A program made the position numbers and the translations under genes. This document shows positions 54,138 to 62,705 of a DNA stretch of 64,000 nt, one piece after another (position 1 is the stretch's first letter; each line of letters opens with the position of its first letter). This DNA is from Pseudomonas sp. UBA4194 (GTDB lineage: Bacteria; Pseudomonadota; Gammaproteobacteria; Pseudomonadales; Pseudomonadaceae). The DNA is taken from contig NZ_DFUE01000011.1 in the NCBI RefSeq assembly GCF_002379585.1, positions 1 through 64,000 on the forward strand, written 5' to 3'. Under the pieces are notes generated by a model, which saw only the letters and a program-made list of their open reading frames with translations, was not told the origin of the DNA and searched no databases.

Positions 54138-55021
54138 ATGACATACACAAAGATGAACAGCCCGACCCATACCACATCGACGAAGTGCCAGTACCAACTC
54201 GCCGCTTCGAAGCCGAAATGCTTGTCGGCGCTGAAATGCCCTCGCAGGATGCGCACCAGCATCACGATCAGAATCAGCGTGCCCATGGTGACGTGGGCAC
54301 CGTGAAAGCCGGTGAGCATGAAGAACGTGGCGCCGTAGATCCCCGAGCCCAAGGTCAGCCCCAGCTCGTGATAGGCCTCCCGGTACTCGAACGCTTGCAA
54401 GGCCAGGAAACACAGCCCCAGCCCGATAGTCGCCGCCAGCCACAGTTTCAGCGGGGTGCGATGGCCCTTGCGCAAGGCGTGGTGGGCAAAGGTGATGGTG
54501 ACACTGGAGCTGACCAGCAGCGCAGTGTTGATCAGTGGCAGATGCCAGGGGTCGATGGTGCCCTGGGGTGGCGGAAACAGTTTCGGGTCCGGGGTGTGCA
54601 GCAGCGGCCAGGCATATTCGAAATTCGGCCACAGCATGTGCGCAACACCCTTCGAACCTTCGCCCGCCAGCCAGGGCCCGGCCCACATGCGCACGTAGAA
54701 CAGCACGCCGAAGAAGGCGACGAAGAACATCACTTCGGAAAAGATGAACCAGCCCATGCCCCAGCGAAAGGAACGGTCCAGCTGTGGACTGTAGAGGCCG
54801 GCGCGGCTTTCCCTGATGACGGCACCGAACCAGCCGAACATCATGTAGGCGATCACCAGCGCCCCGGCGAAGAAGATCCACGGGCCATGGGAGGCGGAGT
54901 GCCCGGCCTTGAGGTCATTGAACCAGGTGCCCAGGCCGAAGAAGGTCACCAGCAGGCCGACCGTGGCGATGATCGGCCATTTGCTCTGGGCCGGGACGTA
55001 GTATTGCTGGGGGGTGGCCAT
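54134..55021 (-). CDS. coxC: Cytochrome c oxidase subunit III
   Basis: 295 residues, seven membrane helices. The FRWGMGWFIFSEVMFFVAFF motif and the C-terminal TGFHGAHVTMGTL with ASWYWHFVDVVWVGLF are subunit III signatures. ATG 55021 has AGGAG about 10 bp upstream. Inner membrane, caa3-type oxidase. Separated from ctaG by a REP pair. Confidence 0.95.
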   Translation of the reverse strand: MATPQQYYVPAQSKWPIIATVGLLVTFFGLGTWFNDLKAGHSASHGPWIFFAGALVIAYMMFGWFGAVIRESRAGLYSPQLDRSFRWGMGWFIFSEVMFFVAFFGVLFYVRMWAGPWLAGEGSKGVAHMLWPNFEYAWPLLHTPDPKLFPPPQGTIDPWHLPLINTALLVSSSVTITFAHHALRKGHRTPLKLWLAATIGLGLCFLALQAFEYREAYHELGLTLGSGIYGATFFMLTGFHGAHVTMGTLILIVMLVRILRGHFSADKHFGFEAASWYWHFVDVVWVGLFIFVYVI

Positions 55022-55063
55022 TAGGGGTGTTCTCCTGGGGGTACGGGTGTGCACTTTCCGGCC

Positions 55064-55130
55064 CCTTCGCGGCTGCACGCCGCTCCTACAAAAGGCACCT
55101 GACCTGTAGGAGCGGCGTACAGCCGCGAAG
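55064..55130. repeat. Inverted pair of REP elements, family B
   Basis: Arms 55064-55090 and 55104-55130 face each other with a 13-bp spacer, between ctaG and coxC within the operon. The transcript would carry a strong hairpin there, which could lower the amount of downstream coxC mRNA. Confidence 0.82.
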
Positions 55131-55154
55131 ACGCCGGCACAGCCAACACAACAC

Positions 55155-55664
55155 TCATCGCCCGGTGATATCGAACAGCGTGTACGCCAACGTCAGGTGC
55201 CGGACGTCACTGGGCAAGTCTCGATCAACGATGAAGCGCACCGGCATCTCGATCCGCTCGCCTGGCTGCAACACCTGTTGGGTGAAACAAAAACATTCGG
55301 TCTTGTGAAAATACGCCGCCGCTTCGGCAGGGCTGATGCTGGGCACCGCCTGGGCCTTCATCACCTGATCGGTGGGATTGCGTGCGGTAAAGATCATCTC
55401 GGTCACCTGCCCCGGATGCACCTGGACCTGATCGGCACGTGGATGAAAATCCCAGACCATGTCGATGGCGTTGGTGGACATGAACTGCACCCGTACCTCA
55501 CGGCTCTGGTCCACCACCTGGCTGCCCTCATAGGGCCCGCCGGTCTTGCCATTGATGCCGAACGCCTTGCACATCACGTCGTACAGGGGCACCAGGGCGA
55601 AGCCAAAGGCGAACATGAGCACGGCCAGCATCAGCAACCGGGTGACCAGCGATTTGAGCGCCAT
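55155..55664 (-). CDS. ctaG: Cytochrome c oxidase assembly protein CtaG (Cox11)
   Basis: 169 residues: N-terminal membrane anchor and a periplasmic immunoglobulin-like domain with the copper-binding CFCF motif in KTECFCFTQQ. Inserts CuB into subunit I. GGAGGTG within the end of coxA serves as ribosome-binding site. Slightly shorter at the N-terminus than many homologues. Confidence 0.93.
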   Translation of the reverse strand: MALKSLVTRLLMLAVLMFAFGFALVPLYDVMCKAFGINGKTGGPYEGSQVVDQSREVRVQFMSTNAIDMVWDFHPRADQVQVHPGQVTEMIFTARNPTDQVMKAQAVPSISPAEAAAYFHKTECFCFTQQVLQPGERIEMPVRFIVDRDLPSDVRHLTLAYTLFDITGR

Positions 55665-55665
55665 G

Positions 55666-57255
55666 TCAGTCCACCTCCGGCGGCGTGGTGAAGGTGTGAT
55701 AGGGCGCCGGGGAAGGCACCGACCACTCCAGGCCCTCGGCCCCGTCCCAGGGCTTGGCGGGTGCTGGCACGCCGCCGCGGATGGTCTTGATGACGATGAA
55801 CAGGAAGAAGATCTGCGTGGCACCGAAGGTGAAGGCGCCGATCGAGGACACCATGTTGAAGTTGGCGAACTGCAGGTTGTAGTCCGGCACCCGCCGCGGC
55901 ATGCCGGCCAGGCCGACGAAATGCATGGGGAAGAAGGCCATGTTCATGCCCACGAACGACAGCCAGAAATGCAGCTTGCCCAAGGTTTCGTCGACCATGT
56001 GGCCGGTCCACTTCGGCAGCCAGTAATAGGCCGAGGCAAAGATGCCGAAGATGGCCCCTGGCACCAACACGTAGTGGAAGTGCGCCACCACGAAGTAGGT
56101 GTCGTGGTACTGGAAATCCGATGGCGCGATGGCCAGCATCAATCCGGAAAAACCGCCGATGGTGAACAGGATGACAAAGGCGATGGCGAACAGCATCGGC
56201 GTTTCGAAGGTCAACGAGCCCTGCCACATGGTGCTCACCCAGTTGAACACTTTCACCCCGGTGGGCACCGCGATCAGCATGGTGGCGTACATGAAGAACA
56301 GCTCGCCGACGATCGGAATGCCTACCACGAACATGTGGTGCGCCCAGACGATGAACGACAAAAAAGCGATGGCGGCGGTGGCGTAGACCATGGAGGTATA
56401 GCCGAACAGCGGTTTGCGCGAGAACGCCGGAATGATCGAGCTGACCGCGCCGAAGGCGGGCAGGATCATGATGTACACCTCCGGATGGCCGAAGAACCAG
56501 AACACATGCTGGAACAGCACCGGATCGCCACCGCCGGCGGCGCTGAAGAAGCTGGTGCCAAAATGGATATCCATCAGCATCATGGTCACGCAGCCCGCCA
56601 GCACCGGCATTACCGCGATCAACAGGAAGGCGGTGATCAACCAAGTCCAGACGAACAGCGGCATTTTCATCAGGGTCATGCCCGGAGCGCGCAGGTTGAG
56701 GATGGTGGCGATCACATTGATCGCCCCCATGATCGAACTGATGCCCATGATGTGGATGGCAAAGATGAAGAAGGTCACACTGGCCGGCGCGTAGGTGGTG
56801 GACAGCGGCGCATAGAAGGTCCAGCCGAAATTGGGACCGCCACCGGGCATGAACAAGGTCGAGACCAGCAGCAGGAACGCGGCGGGCAGCAGCCAGAAAC
56901 TGAAGTTGTTCATGCGCGGCAGGGCCATGTCCGGCGCGCCGATCATCAGCGGGATCATCCAGTTGGCCAGGCCGACGAAGGCCGGCATCACCGCGCCGAA
57001 CACCATCACCAGGCCGTGCATGGTGGTCATCTGATTGAAGAACGCCGGCTCGACGATCTGCAGACCCGGTTGGAACAGCTCGGCGCGGATCACCATGGCA
57101 AACGAGCCGCCGAGCAGGAACATGCAGAAGCTGAACCACAGGTAAAGGGTGCCGATGTCCTTGTGATTGGTGGTCAGCACCCAACGCATCAGGCCTTTGG
57201 CCGGACCGTGGGCATGCTCGCCCTGGTTGCTGTGGTCGTCGATGACTGCACTCAT
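55666..57255 (-). CDS. coxA: Cytochrome c oxidase subunit I
   Basis: 529 residues, twelve membrane helices. CuB/haem a3 site FGHPEVYIMILPAFG (His-Tyr pair) and WAHHMFVVG, K-channel residues, and the HFHYVLVPGAIFG haem a/a3 segment are intact. Catalytic subunit of the aa3/caa3 proton-pumping oxidase that reduces oxygen to water. Confidence 0.97.
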   Translation of the reverse strand: MSAVIDDHSNQGEHAHGPAKGLMRWVLTTNHKDIGTLYLWFSFCMFLLGGSFAMVIRAELFQPGLQIVEPAFFNQMTTMHGLVMVFGAVMPAFVGLANWMIPLMIGAPDMALPRMNNFSFWLLPAAFLLLVSTLFMPGGGPNFGWTFYAPLSTTYAPASVTFFIFAIHIMGISSIMGAINVIATILNLRAPGMTLMKMPLFVWTWLITAFLLIAVMPVLAGCVTMMLMDIHFGTSFFSAAGGGDPVLFQHVFWFFGHPEVYIMILPAFGAVSSIIPAFSRKPLFGYTSMVYATAAIAFLSFIVWAHHMFVVGIPIVGELFFMYATMLIAVPTGVKVFNWVSTMWQGSLTFETPMLFAIAFVILFTIGGFSGLMLAIAPSDFQYHDTYFVVAHFHYVLVPGAIFGIFASAYYWLPKWTGHMVDETLGKLHFWLSFVGMNMAFFPMHFVGLAGMPRRVPDYNLQFANFNMVSSIGAFTFGATQIFFLFIVIKTIRGGVPAPAKPWDGAEGLEWSVPSPAPYHTFTTPPEVD

Positions 57256-57277
57256 GTCCTGTCTCCCGGGCAGCGGC

Positions 57278-58405
57278 TCATCGAGCCTCGGCCTGTTTCA
57301 GTTCCAGCACGTCTTTGGGGGTGAGCATGTCGCCCTTGTTGTTGCCCCAGGCATTGCGCTCGTAGGTCACCACCGCGGCGAGGTCGACTTCCGACAGCTG
57401 TTTGCCGAAGGCGGCCATTGCCGTGCCCGGCTTGCCGTGGAAAACGATGTTCAGGTGGTCCTTGAGCGGACCGGTGGCGATCTTCGAGCCCTTGAGCGCC
57501 GGGAACATGGGCGGCAACCCCTGGCCTTCGGCCTGGTGACACGCCACGCACGTGGTGTGGTAGACCTTGTCGCCGCGCTCGACCAGCTCCTGCAGGGTCC
57601 ACTCCTTGCTGGTCAGTTCCTTGAGCTGGGCGCTTTCAGCCTTGCGCTCGGCCAGCCAGGTGTCGAAGTCGGACCGGCTGCGGACGTCCACCACGATAGG
57701 CATGAAGCCGTGGTCCTTGCCGCACAGTTCGGTGCATTGACCGCGGTAGATGCCGGGCTTCTCGACCCGGGTCCAGGCCTCGTTGACGAAGCCCGGGATG
57801 GCATCGCGCTTGACCGCGAAGGCGGGCATCCACCAGGAATGGATGACGTCGGCGGCAGTCACCAGAAAACGAATCTTGGCGCCCACGGGCAGCACCAGCG
57901 GTTTGTCGACCTCGAGCAGGTAGTGCTCGTCTTTGGGGGCTTGGTTGTTGATCTGCTCGGCAGGGGTCGCCAGGTTGCTGAAAAACTCCACGTCCTGGCC
58001 CAGGTATTTGTAGTGCCATTTCCACTGGTAGCCGGTGACCTGGATGTCCAGGTCCGATTCGCTGCTGTCGTAGATCTCGAGCAAGGTGCGTGTGGCAGGA
58101 ATGGCCATGGCCACCAGGATCAGCAACGGCACCACCGTCCAGAGAATTTCCACCGTGGTGTTTTCGTGAAAGTGCGCGGCTTGCCGGCCAGGTGCACGAC
58201 GGTGGCGGTACATGGACCAGAACATGGCACCAAACACCACGACGCCGATCACCACACAGATCCAGAAGATGATCATGTGCAGGTCGAAGACCTTGTGGCT
58301 GACCTCTGTCGCGCCCGGCGCCATGTTCACCGTCCAGGCCCCGTGGGCCTGACAGACCGTCAACCACAACATGAGGCCCATCCAGGCTCGTGGATGTCGC
58401 GTCAT
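57278..58405 (-). CDS. coxB: Cytochrome c oxidase subunit II with fused cytochrome c (caa3 type)
   Basis: 375 residues: signal peptide, two membrane helices, a CuA domain with GQCTELCGKDHGFMPI, and a C-terminal cytochrome c domain carrying the haem motif TCVACHQ. The fused cytochrome makes this a caa3 oxidase. First gene of coxB-coxA-ctaG-coxC. Confidence 0.97.
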   Translation of the reverse strand: MTRHPRAWMGLMLWLTVCQAHGAWTVNMAPGATEVSHKVFDLHMIIFWICVVIGVVVFGAMFWSMYRHRRAPGRQAAHFHENTTVEILWTVVPLLILVAMAIPATRTLLEIYDSSESDLDIQVTGYQWKWHYKYLGQDVEFFSNLATPAEQINNQAPKDEHYLLEVDKPLVLPVGAKIRFLVTAADVIHSWWMPAFAVKRDAIPGFVNEAWTRVEKPGIYRGQCTELCGKDHGFMPIVVDVRSRSDFDTWLAERKAESAQLKELTSKEWTLQELVERGDKVYHTTCVACHQAEGQGLPPMFPALKGSKIATGPLKDHLNIVFHGKPGTAMAAFGKQLSEVDLAAVVTYERNAWGNNKGDMLTPKDVLELKQAEAR

Positions 58406-58787
58406 TGCGGGTTCCCCTTGTTATTCTTATTCCCCAGGCTGGGCGCCTGCGGCTAAGGGAGCGGCTGTCGAGATACAGGCTTCGGCGGCCGGGGCCTTCG
58501 CTGCCAGGCAGTCGGGACCATCGGCTTGCATGCTACTAAGGCGAGTATAGGCAAGCTGCGACCACCCGCAACGTAGCAGCGGCGTAAGCCGCGTCGCGGG
58601 TCGCTGCCAATGCTGTGAGGGGGGGTGGGGCATGGGACGCGGCTTACGCCGCTGCTACGGTTTGGTGCGAGCTGTGCGGCGGGTTGGGTATTAAATGTGT
58701 CGTCGCTATGCCAAACGCGTCTTAGCCTTCCCTGTGGGCCAGCTATCGTTCCCACTTCAATTTTGTGACACCCCACCTGGAGCCTTC
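58406..58787 (+). other. Divergent intergenic region upstream of coxB
   Basis: About 380 bp. It contains an inverted pair of family A REP elements (58573-58595 and 58636-58658). It must hold the promoters for coxB and for the hypothetical gene at 58788; none is clear enough to call. Confidence 0.5.
58573..58658. repeat. Inverted pair of REP elements, family A
   Basis: GTAGCAGCGGCGTAAGCCGC-GTC at 58573-58595 faces its perfect reverse complement at 58636-58658, with a 40-bp spacer. Confidence 0.85.
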
Positions 58788-59435
58788 ATGACCACCGCCG
58801 CATTGCGCGAGCAGATCCAACGTGCCAACGAACACGAGGCCGCCACAGGCCACCTGCATAAACTGCTGGAACAACAGCTGCCCCATCTACACCGTGCCAT
58901 CGACGTGCCCGACAGTGAGGGCAGCGCCGCACTGTGGCGCTTTGTCAGCGCCTACATCGAAGAAGTGCCGGAGCTGCTGGATGCGGCCAGTGAGGTGGCC
59001 CGCGAGGCTGGGATTGAATCGCAGATCCAGCCCGTGCTGAAGATCGCCGAGGACTACTTCCTCGCGCCGCCGTCGATCATGGCTGGCCACGAAGGCCTGG
59101 ACAGCTTGCTGGACGAGGCCTACCTGGCGCACCGGCTGGTCGAGGAGGTGAATGATCTGTACATCCGTCACTTTGGCCAGCCACTGATTCCGCTGGATAT
59201 GACCGTGGCCAACCTGATTGCCCATCAGCTGATAGGCGAAGCATTTGCCAATCAACTGGACGAGGCGGTGCACCGTTCGGTGGACGAGATGCTCAACGAA
59301 GAGAGCTTCGAGAAGGAGTCGGTGGAGGCTTATCGTGACAAGCTCACCAGCCCTGAGACGGGGGAGGCCTGGAAGAAGTGGCCGTGCATGTCACGGCGGT
59401 TGGGGATTGGGTTGGAGTTGGGTTCGGAGCGGTGA
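58788..59435 (+). CDS. Hypothetical acidic helical protein
   Basis: 215 residues; GGAG ahead of ATG 58788. All-helical, acidic and soluble, with no recognised domain and no signal. The central part (EEVPELLDAASEVAREAG, AEDYFLAPPSIMAGHEGLDSLLDEAYLAHR) is well formed and looks conserved rather than random. A near-copy of its last 20 codons occurs 190 bp downstream (see the duplication entry). Function unknown. Confidence 0.72.
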   Translation: MTTAALREQIQRANEHEAATGHLHKLLEQQLPHLHRAIDVPDSEGSAALWRFVSAYIEEVPELLDAASEVAREAGIESQIQPVLKIAEDYFLAPPSIMAGHEGLDSLLDEAYLAHRLVEEVNDLYIRHFGQPLIPLDMTVANLIAHQLIGEAFANQLDEAVHRSVDEMLNEESFEKESVEAYRDKLTSPETGEAWKKWPCMSRRLGIGLELGSER

Positions 59436-59664
59436 GGTGGGGGTGGGATCTGCGGTGAATGGTCCCCTCACCCCAGCCCTCTCCCTGAGGGAGAGGGAGC
59501 AAAAGCCAGTACGCGGTGTTGCGACTGGCGGTGATCGGCTCCCTCTCCCCCAGGGAGAGGGCTGGAAGAAGTGGCCGTGCATGTCTCGGCGGTTGGGATT
59601 GGGTTGGAGCTGGGTTCGGAGCGGTGAGGTAGATCTGCGGTGAATGGTCCCCTCACCCCAGCCC
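59369..59664 (+). repeat. Direct duplication of a gene 3' end with REP elements
   Basis: 59369-59477 (end of the hypothetical gene plus the start of a family D REP) is repeated at 59562-59664 with only a few substitutions and two short deletions. Family D REP sequences lie at 59461-59498, 59541-59563 and 59647-59664, and the second copy joins directly onto the middle one, so a REP was probably the recombination point. Confidence 0.85.
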
Positions 59665-59687
59665 AATCCCCAACCCCTAAACCAACC

Positions 59688-61217
59688 CTATGTCCCAAAC
59701 CCCGCCGAAGTTCGCAGCTGCCCTTCGATCCGTCGCTTCAACCCGCGACTCTCGATGATCATCCGCGACCCCTTGCTCTGGTTTGCACGGCCCCAATCTT
59801 CCAGCAGCTCCAGGCAGGAATGGTCGATGTAGCTCAAACCGCCCAGCGGTACATACACCGTGGTGCCCTCGGGAATGGTTGCCAGCACCTTGGTCAGCGC
59901 CGGCACCTTGAGAAAGGTCGCCGAACCCACCATGCGCAGCTCGACTTCCTTGGGTGCCGTTTCAATCAGCGTGATTTTCAGCCGCGCCGCCTTCAACGCC
60001 AACTTGAGCAGGGTCAGCGCAAAGCCCAGCAGCACACCCGTCAGCAGGTCGGTAAAGACGATGGCCAAGGCGGTGGCCGCATAGGTGAACATCGGCATGC
60101 GGCCATATCGGCCCAGCCCCTTGAACGCCTTGAAGTCCACCAGTTTGACCCCGGTAAATACCAGCACACCGGCCAGGCTTGCCACCGGAATGCTTTGCAG
60201 CAGGCTGGACAGCAGCACCACGAAGCCCAGCAGCCAGATGCCGTGGAAGATTGCCGACATACGCGTCTGCGCACCGGCCTGAACATTGGCCGAGCTGCGT
60301 ACGATGACGCCAGTCATGGGCAACGCGCCCAGGATACCGCACAGCATATTGCCCACGCCCTGCGCCGACAGCTCGCGGTCGAAGTCCGAACGCTGGCCGT
60401 TATGCATGCGGTCTACCGCTGCGGCAGACAGCAAGGTCTCGGCGCTGGCGATGAATGCCACGGCAATGGCCGCGATCAGCAGCGTTGGATCTGCCAGGTT
60501 CATCAGGTCCGCCGGGCGCAGCCAGTCGATGGCTTCGGTGAGGTTGGCCGGGACTTCAACCCGTTTGACCGGCATGGAGAAGATCAGACTCAAGCCGGTA
60601 GCCAACCCCACACCCAACAGTGCACCCGGCACGAAGCGCAGCTTTTGCGGGCGCAACTTTTCCCAGCCATACATCACGGCGATGGTCAGCAGGCCGAGCA
60701 TGCCGGCCTGCCAGCCCAGTCCGCCGCCCACTGTAGGCAAGGCCTCGGCCACCGCGCCGGGGAATTCGATCAAGTTGCTCATGCCGGAGGGCTGCGGTGC
60801 CTTGTCGAGCATCACATGCACCTGGGACAACACGATCAATACGCCGATGCCGGCGAGCATGCCGTAGACCACGGCGGGGGCAGTGACCCGGAACCAGCAG
60901 CCGAGCTTGAAACGCCCGGCCAGCAGCTGCAGCAAGCCTGCCAGCAACAGGATCGGCCCGAGCATGGCCATGCCGTGCTGGCGCACCAGTTCGAATACCA
61001 GCACAGCCAAGCCCGCGGCCGGACCACTGACCTGCAAGGGCGAGCCTGCCAGAAAGCCCACCACGATGCCGCCGACGATACCCGTGATCAGCCCTTTGGC
61101 CGGTGGCATGCCCGAGGCGATGGCGATACCCATGCACAAGGGCAGGGCCACCAGAAACACCACCACCGAGGCCAGCAGCTCCCGCGGCAACACCGCTTTC
61201 ATCTGCGCGATATTCAT
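59688..61217 (-). CDS. SulP-family anion transporter
   Basis: 509 residues: 12-14 membrane helices of the SulP/SLC26 fold and a C-terminal STAS domain (about 400-495, with VYVPLGGLSYIDHSCLELLE). GPAAGLAVLVFELV and MTGVIVRSSANVQAGAQTR are family motifs. AGGAG precedes ATG 61217. The carbonic anhydrase gene lies directly upstream on the same strand, so bicarbonate (or sulfate with bicarbonate exchange) is the likely substrate. Confidence 0.87.
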   Translation of the reverse strand: MNIAQMKAVLPRELLASVVVFLVALPLCMGIAIASGMPPAKGLITGIVGGIVVGFLAGSPLQVSGPAAGLAVLVFELVRQHGMAMLGPILLLAGLLQLLAGRFKLGCWFRVTAPAVVYGMLAGIGVLIVLSQVHVMLDKAPQPSGMSNLIEFPGAVAEALPTVGGGLGWQAGMLGLLTIAVMYGWEKLRPQKLRFVPGALLGVGLATGLSLIFSMPVKRVEVPANLTEAIDWLRPADLMNLADPTLLIAAIAVAFIASAETLLSAAAVDRMHNGQRSDFDRELSAQGVGNMLCGILGALPMTGVIVRSSANVQAGAQTRMSAIFHGIWLLGFVVLLSSLLQSIPVASLAGVLVFTGVKLVDFKAFKGLGRYGRMPMFTYAATALAIVFTDLLTGVLLGFALTLLKLALKAARLKITLIETAPKEVELRMVGSATFLKVPALTKVLATIPEGTTVYVPLGGLSYIDHSCLELLEDWGRANQSKGSRMIIESRGLKRRIEGQLRTSAGFGT

Positions 61218-61413
61218 GTTCGATCTCCTGAAAACATTCAGGCCGAACCCGCACTCGGTTTTCGATGGACGACAACGTGCCTGCCCGAACGAATTCTGGC
61301 CGAGCAGCCACTGGCTGCCAGGCTCGAAGTTCATCCAGCACGGATGGGAGTCGTTGTTGTTGTTATCGAAAAGCGGCTATGGGCAAGGCCTCGTCAAATG
61401 ACGTGCGCGGGCT

Positions 61414-62118
61414 CTAGAAACGCCCTCTTGGGGTAGCGCTAGGGGTCGGACCGGTACTGCTCAGCGGCAGAAACCGATCTTGCTCGGCGTCATAGGCTTT
61501 GATTTCGCTGGTTTCGATGTTGTAGATCCAGCCGTGAATGAACAGCTGGCCGGCCGCCATGCGCGAGGCCACCGAGGGGTGGGTACGCAAGTGTTGCAGC
61601 TGGGAGATCACGTTCTCTTCGGTGAGCACCTTCATGCTCTCGTGCTCGTTGGCGCAGTTGCAGTTGTCCTGGACCACGGTCTTGGCCACTTCGGAATGAC
61701 GCAGCCAGGCCTTGACGGTGGGCATCTTTTCCAGGGAACCGGGATTGAGCACGGCGCGCATCGCGCCACAGTCGGAGTGGCCGCAGACGATCACGTGCTG
61801 TACACCCAACGCCAGAATGGCGTACTCCAGCGCTGTGGAAACGCCACCGTTCATCTGGCCGTAGGGCGGTACCACGTTGCCGACGTTACGGGTGACGAAC
61901 AGGTCGCCGGGCGAGCTCTGGGTGATCAATTCGGGGACGATACGCGAGTCGGCGCAGGTGATGAACATCGCTCGCGGCTTCTGCGCGGTAGCGAGTTTCT
62001 TGAACAGCTCTTCCTGCTGCGGGAAGACGTCGTGATGGAAGTGCAGAAAGCCGTCAACGATGGCCTTGAGCGCCTCGTCTGCGCTTTCAGCGTGAGTGCT
62101 GGTGTCCTTGTCGGTCAT
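61414..62118 (-). CDS. Beta-class carbonic anhydrase
   Basis: 234 residues, zinc ligands in ITCADSRIVPEL (Cys, with the catalytic Asp-Arg dyad) and VCGHSDCGAMRAVL (His, Cys). Interconverts CO2 and bicarbonate. A proline/serine-rich C-terminal tail (STGPTPSATPRG) is not part of the fold. Transcribed in front of the SulP gene with a 196-bp gap; probable bicarbonate-supply pair. Confidence 0.93.
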   Translation of the reverse strand: MTDKDTSTHAESADEALKAIVDGFLHFHHDVFPQQEELFKKLATAQKPRAMFITCADSRIVPELITQSSPGDLFVTRNVGNVVPPYGQMNGGVSTALEYAILALGVQHVIVCGHSDCGAMRAVLNPGSLEKMPTVKAWLRHSEVAKTVVQDNCNCANEHESMKVLTEENVISQLQHLRTHPSVASRMAAGQLFIHGWIYNIETSEIKAYDAEQDRFLPLSSTGPTPSATPRGRF

Positions 62119-62378
62119 GTTTAATCCTCTTTGACGGATTTAGGAAAGTTCCCATTTTACCGGGTAAAAATTCTTACAGCTTATGACTAGATGAGCTGAT
62201 TTACGGAGGATCGTGACTTGCGGGTCACTTGCAAACCACGGTACCGATCAAAACTTAACTGAAACTGAATGACAGGCTCTAGGACGCAACTTGCAGACAT
62301 CTAATTACAGCATCCAATAGTAGCAAATAACCACTAATGGCAAATGAGCACTAGTTCACCAATATCGCTCCCTACACT

Positions 62379-62464
62379 GTAGCAGCGGCGTAAGCCGCGT
62401 CACCCCCCCTTTCGTGTATCAGGTACACCGCGTTGGGGCAGGACGCGGCTTACGCCGCTGCTAC
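62379..62464. repeat. Inverted pair of REP elements, family A
   Basis: Family A sequence at 62379-62401 (reverse) and 62442-62464 (forward), 40 bp apart: the same geometry as the pair at 58573-58658. Confidence 0.85.
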
Positions 62465-62473
62465 AGGAATTGT

Positions 62474-62671
62474 GCCGAGTGGAGGGAACCCAGACGGAGG
62501 GGATTGCGCCGGAGTGGAGTGAATCCATACGGCGGGGTTGCGCCGGAGTGGAGTGAATCCATACGGAGGGGTTGCGCCGGAGTGGAGGGAACCCAGACGG
62601 AGGGGGTTGCGCCGGAGTGGAGTGAATCCATACGAAGGGGATTGCGCCGGAGTGGAGTGGATCCATACGGC
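62474..62671 (+). repeat. 34-bp tandem repeat array, about 5.8 copies
   Basis: Units start with GCCGGAGTGGAG and begin at 62474, 62508, 62542, 62576, 62611 and 62646 (33-35 bp each, the last cut short). Two unit types differ at three linked positions (AGTGAATCCATAC or AGGGAACCCAGAC) in the order B-A-A-B-A-A'. The unit length is not a multiple of three, so the array is not coding. It adjoins the family A REP pair. Confidence 0.88.
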
Positions 62672-62705
62672 ATAGGTCGGCTTGGATGCGGGCAGTGATT
62701 GAGGG

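Larger units (their letters stand above)
62119..62705 (+). other. AT-richer intergenic region with REP pair and tandem repeats
   Basis: Nearly 590 bp. 62160-62370 is AT-rich and should include the carbonic anhydrase promoter; 62379-62464 is a REP pair; 62474-62671 is a tandem array. No protein gene is credible. Confidence 0.6.

Noticed and set aside
55546..57324. 592-codon open frame opposite coxA
   Set aside because: Shadow of cytochrome oxidase subunit I; composition rich in His, Gln and Arg with no domain.
62474..62671. CRISPR array
   Set aside because: There are no spacers: the whole 34-bp unit repeats, and no cas genes are nearby.
62400..62698. Protein genes across the 34-bp tandem repeats on both strands
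   Set aside because: Repeat units of 33-35 bp shift frame, giving repetitive peptides with no ribosome-binding site. The array is better treated as a DNA repeat.
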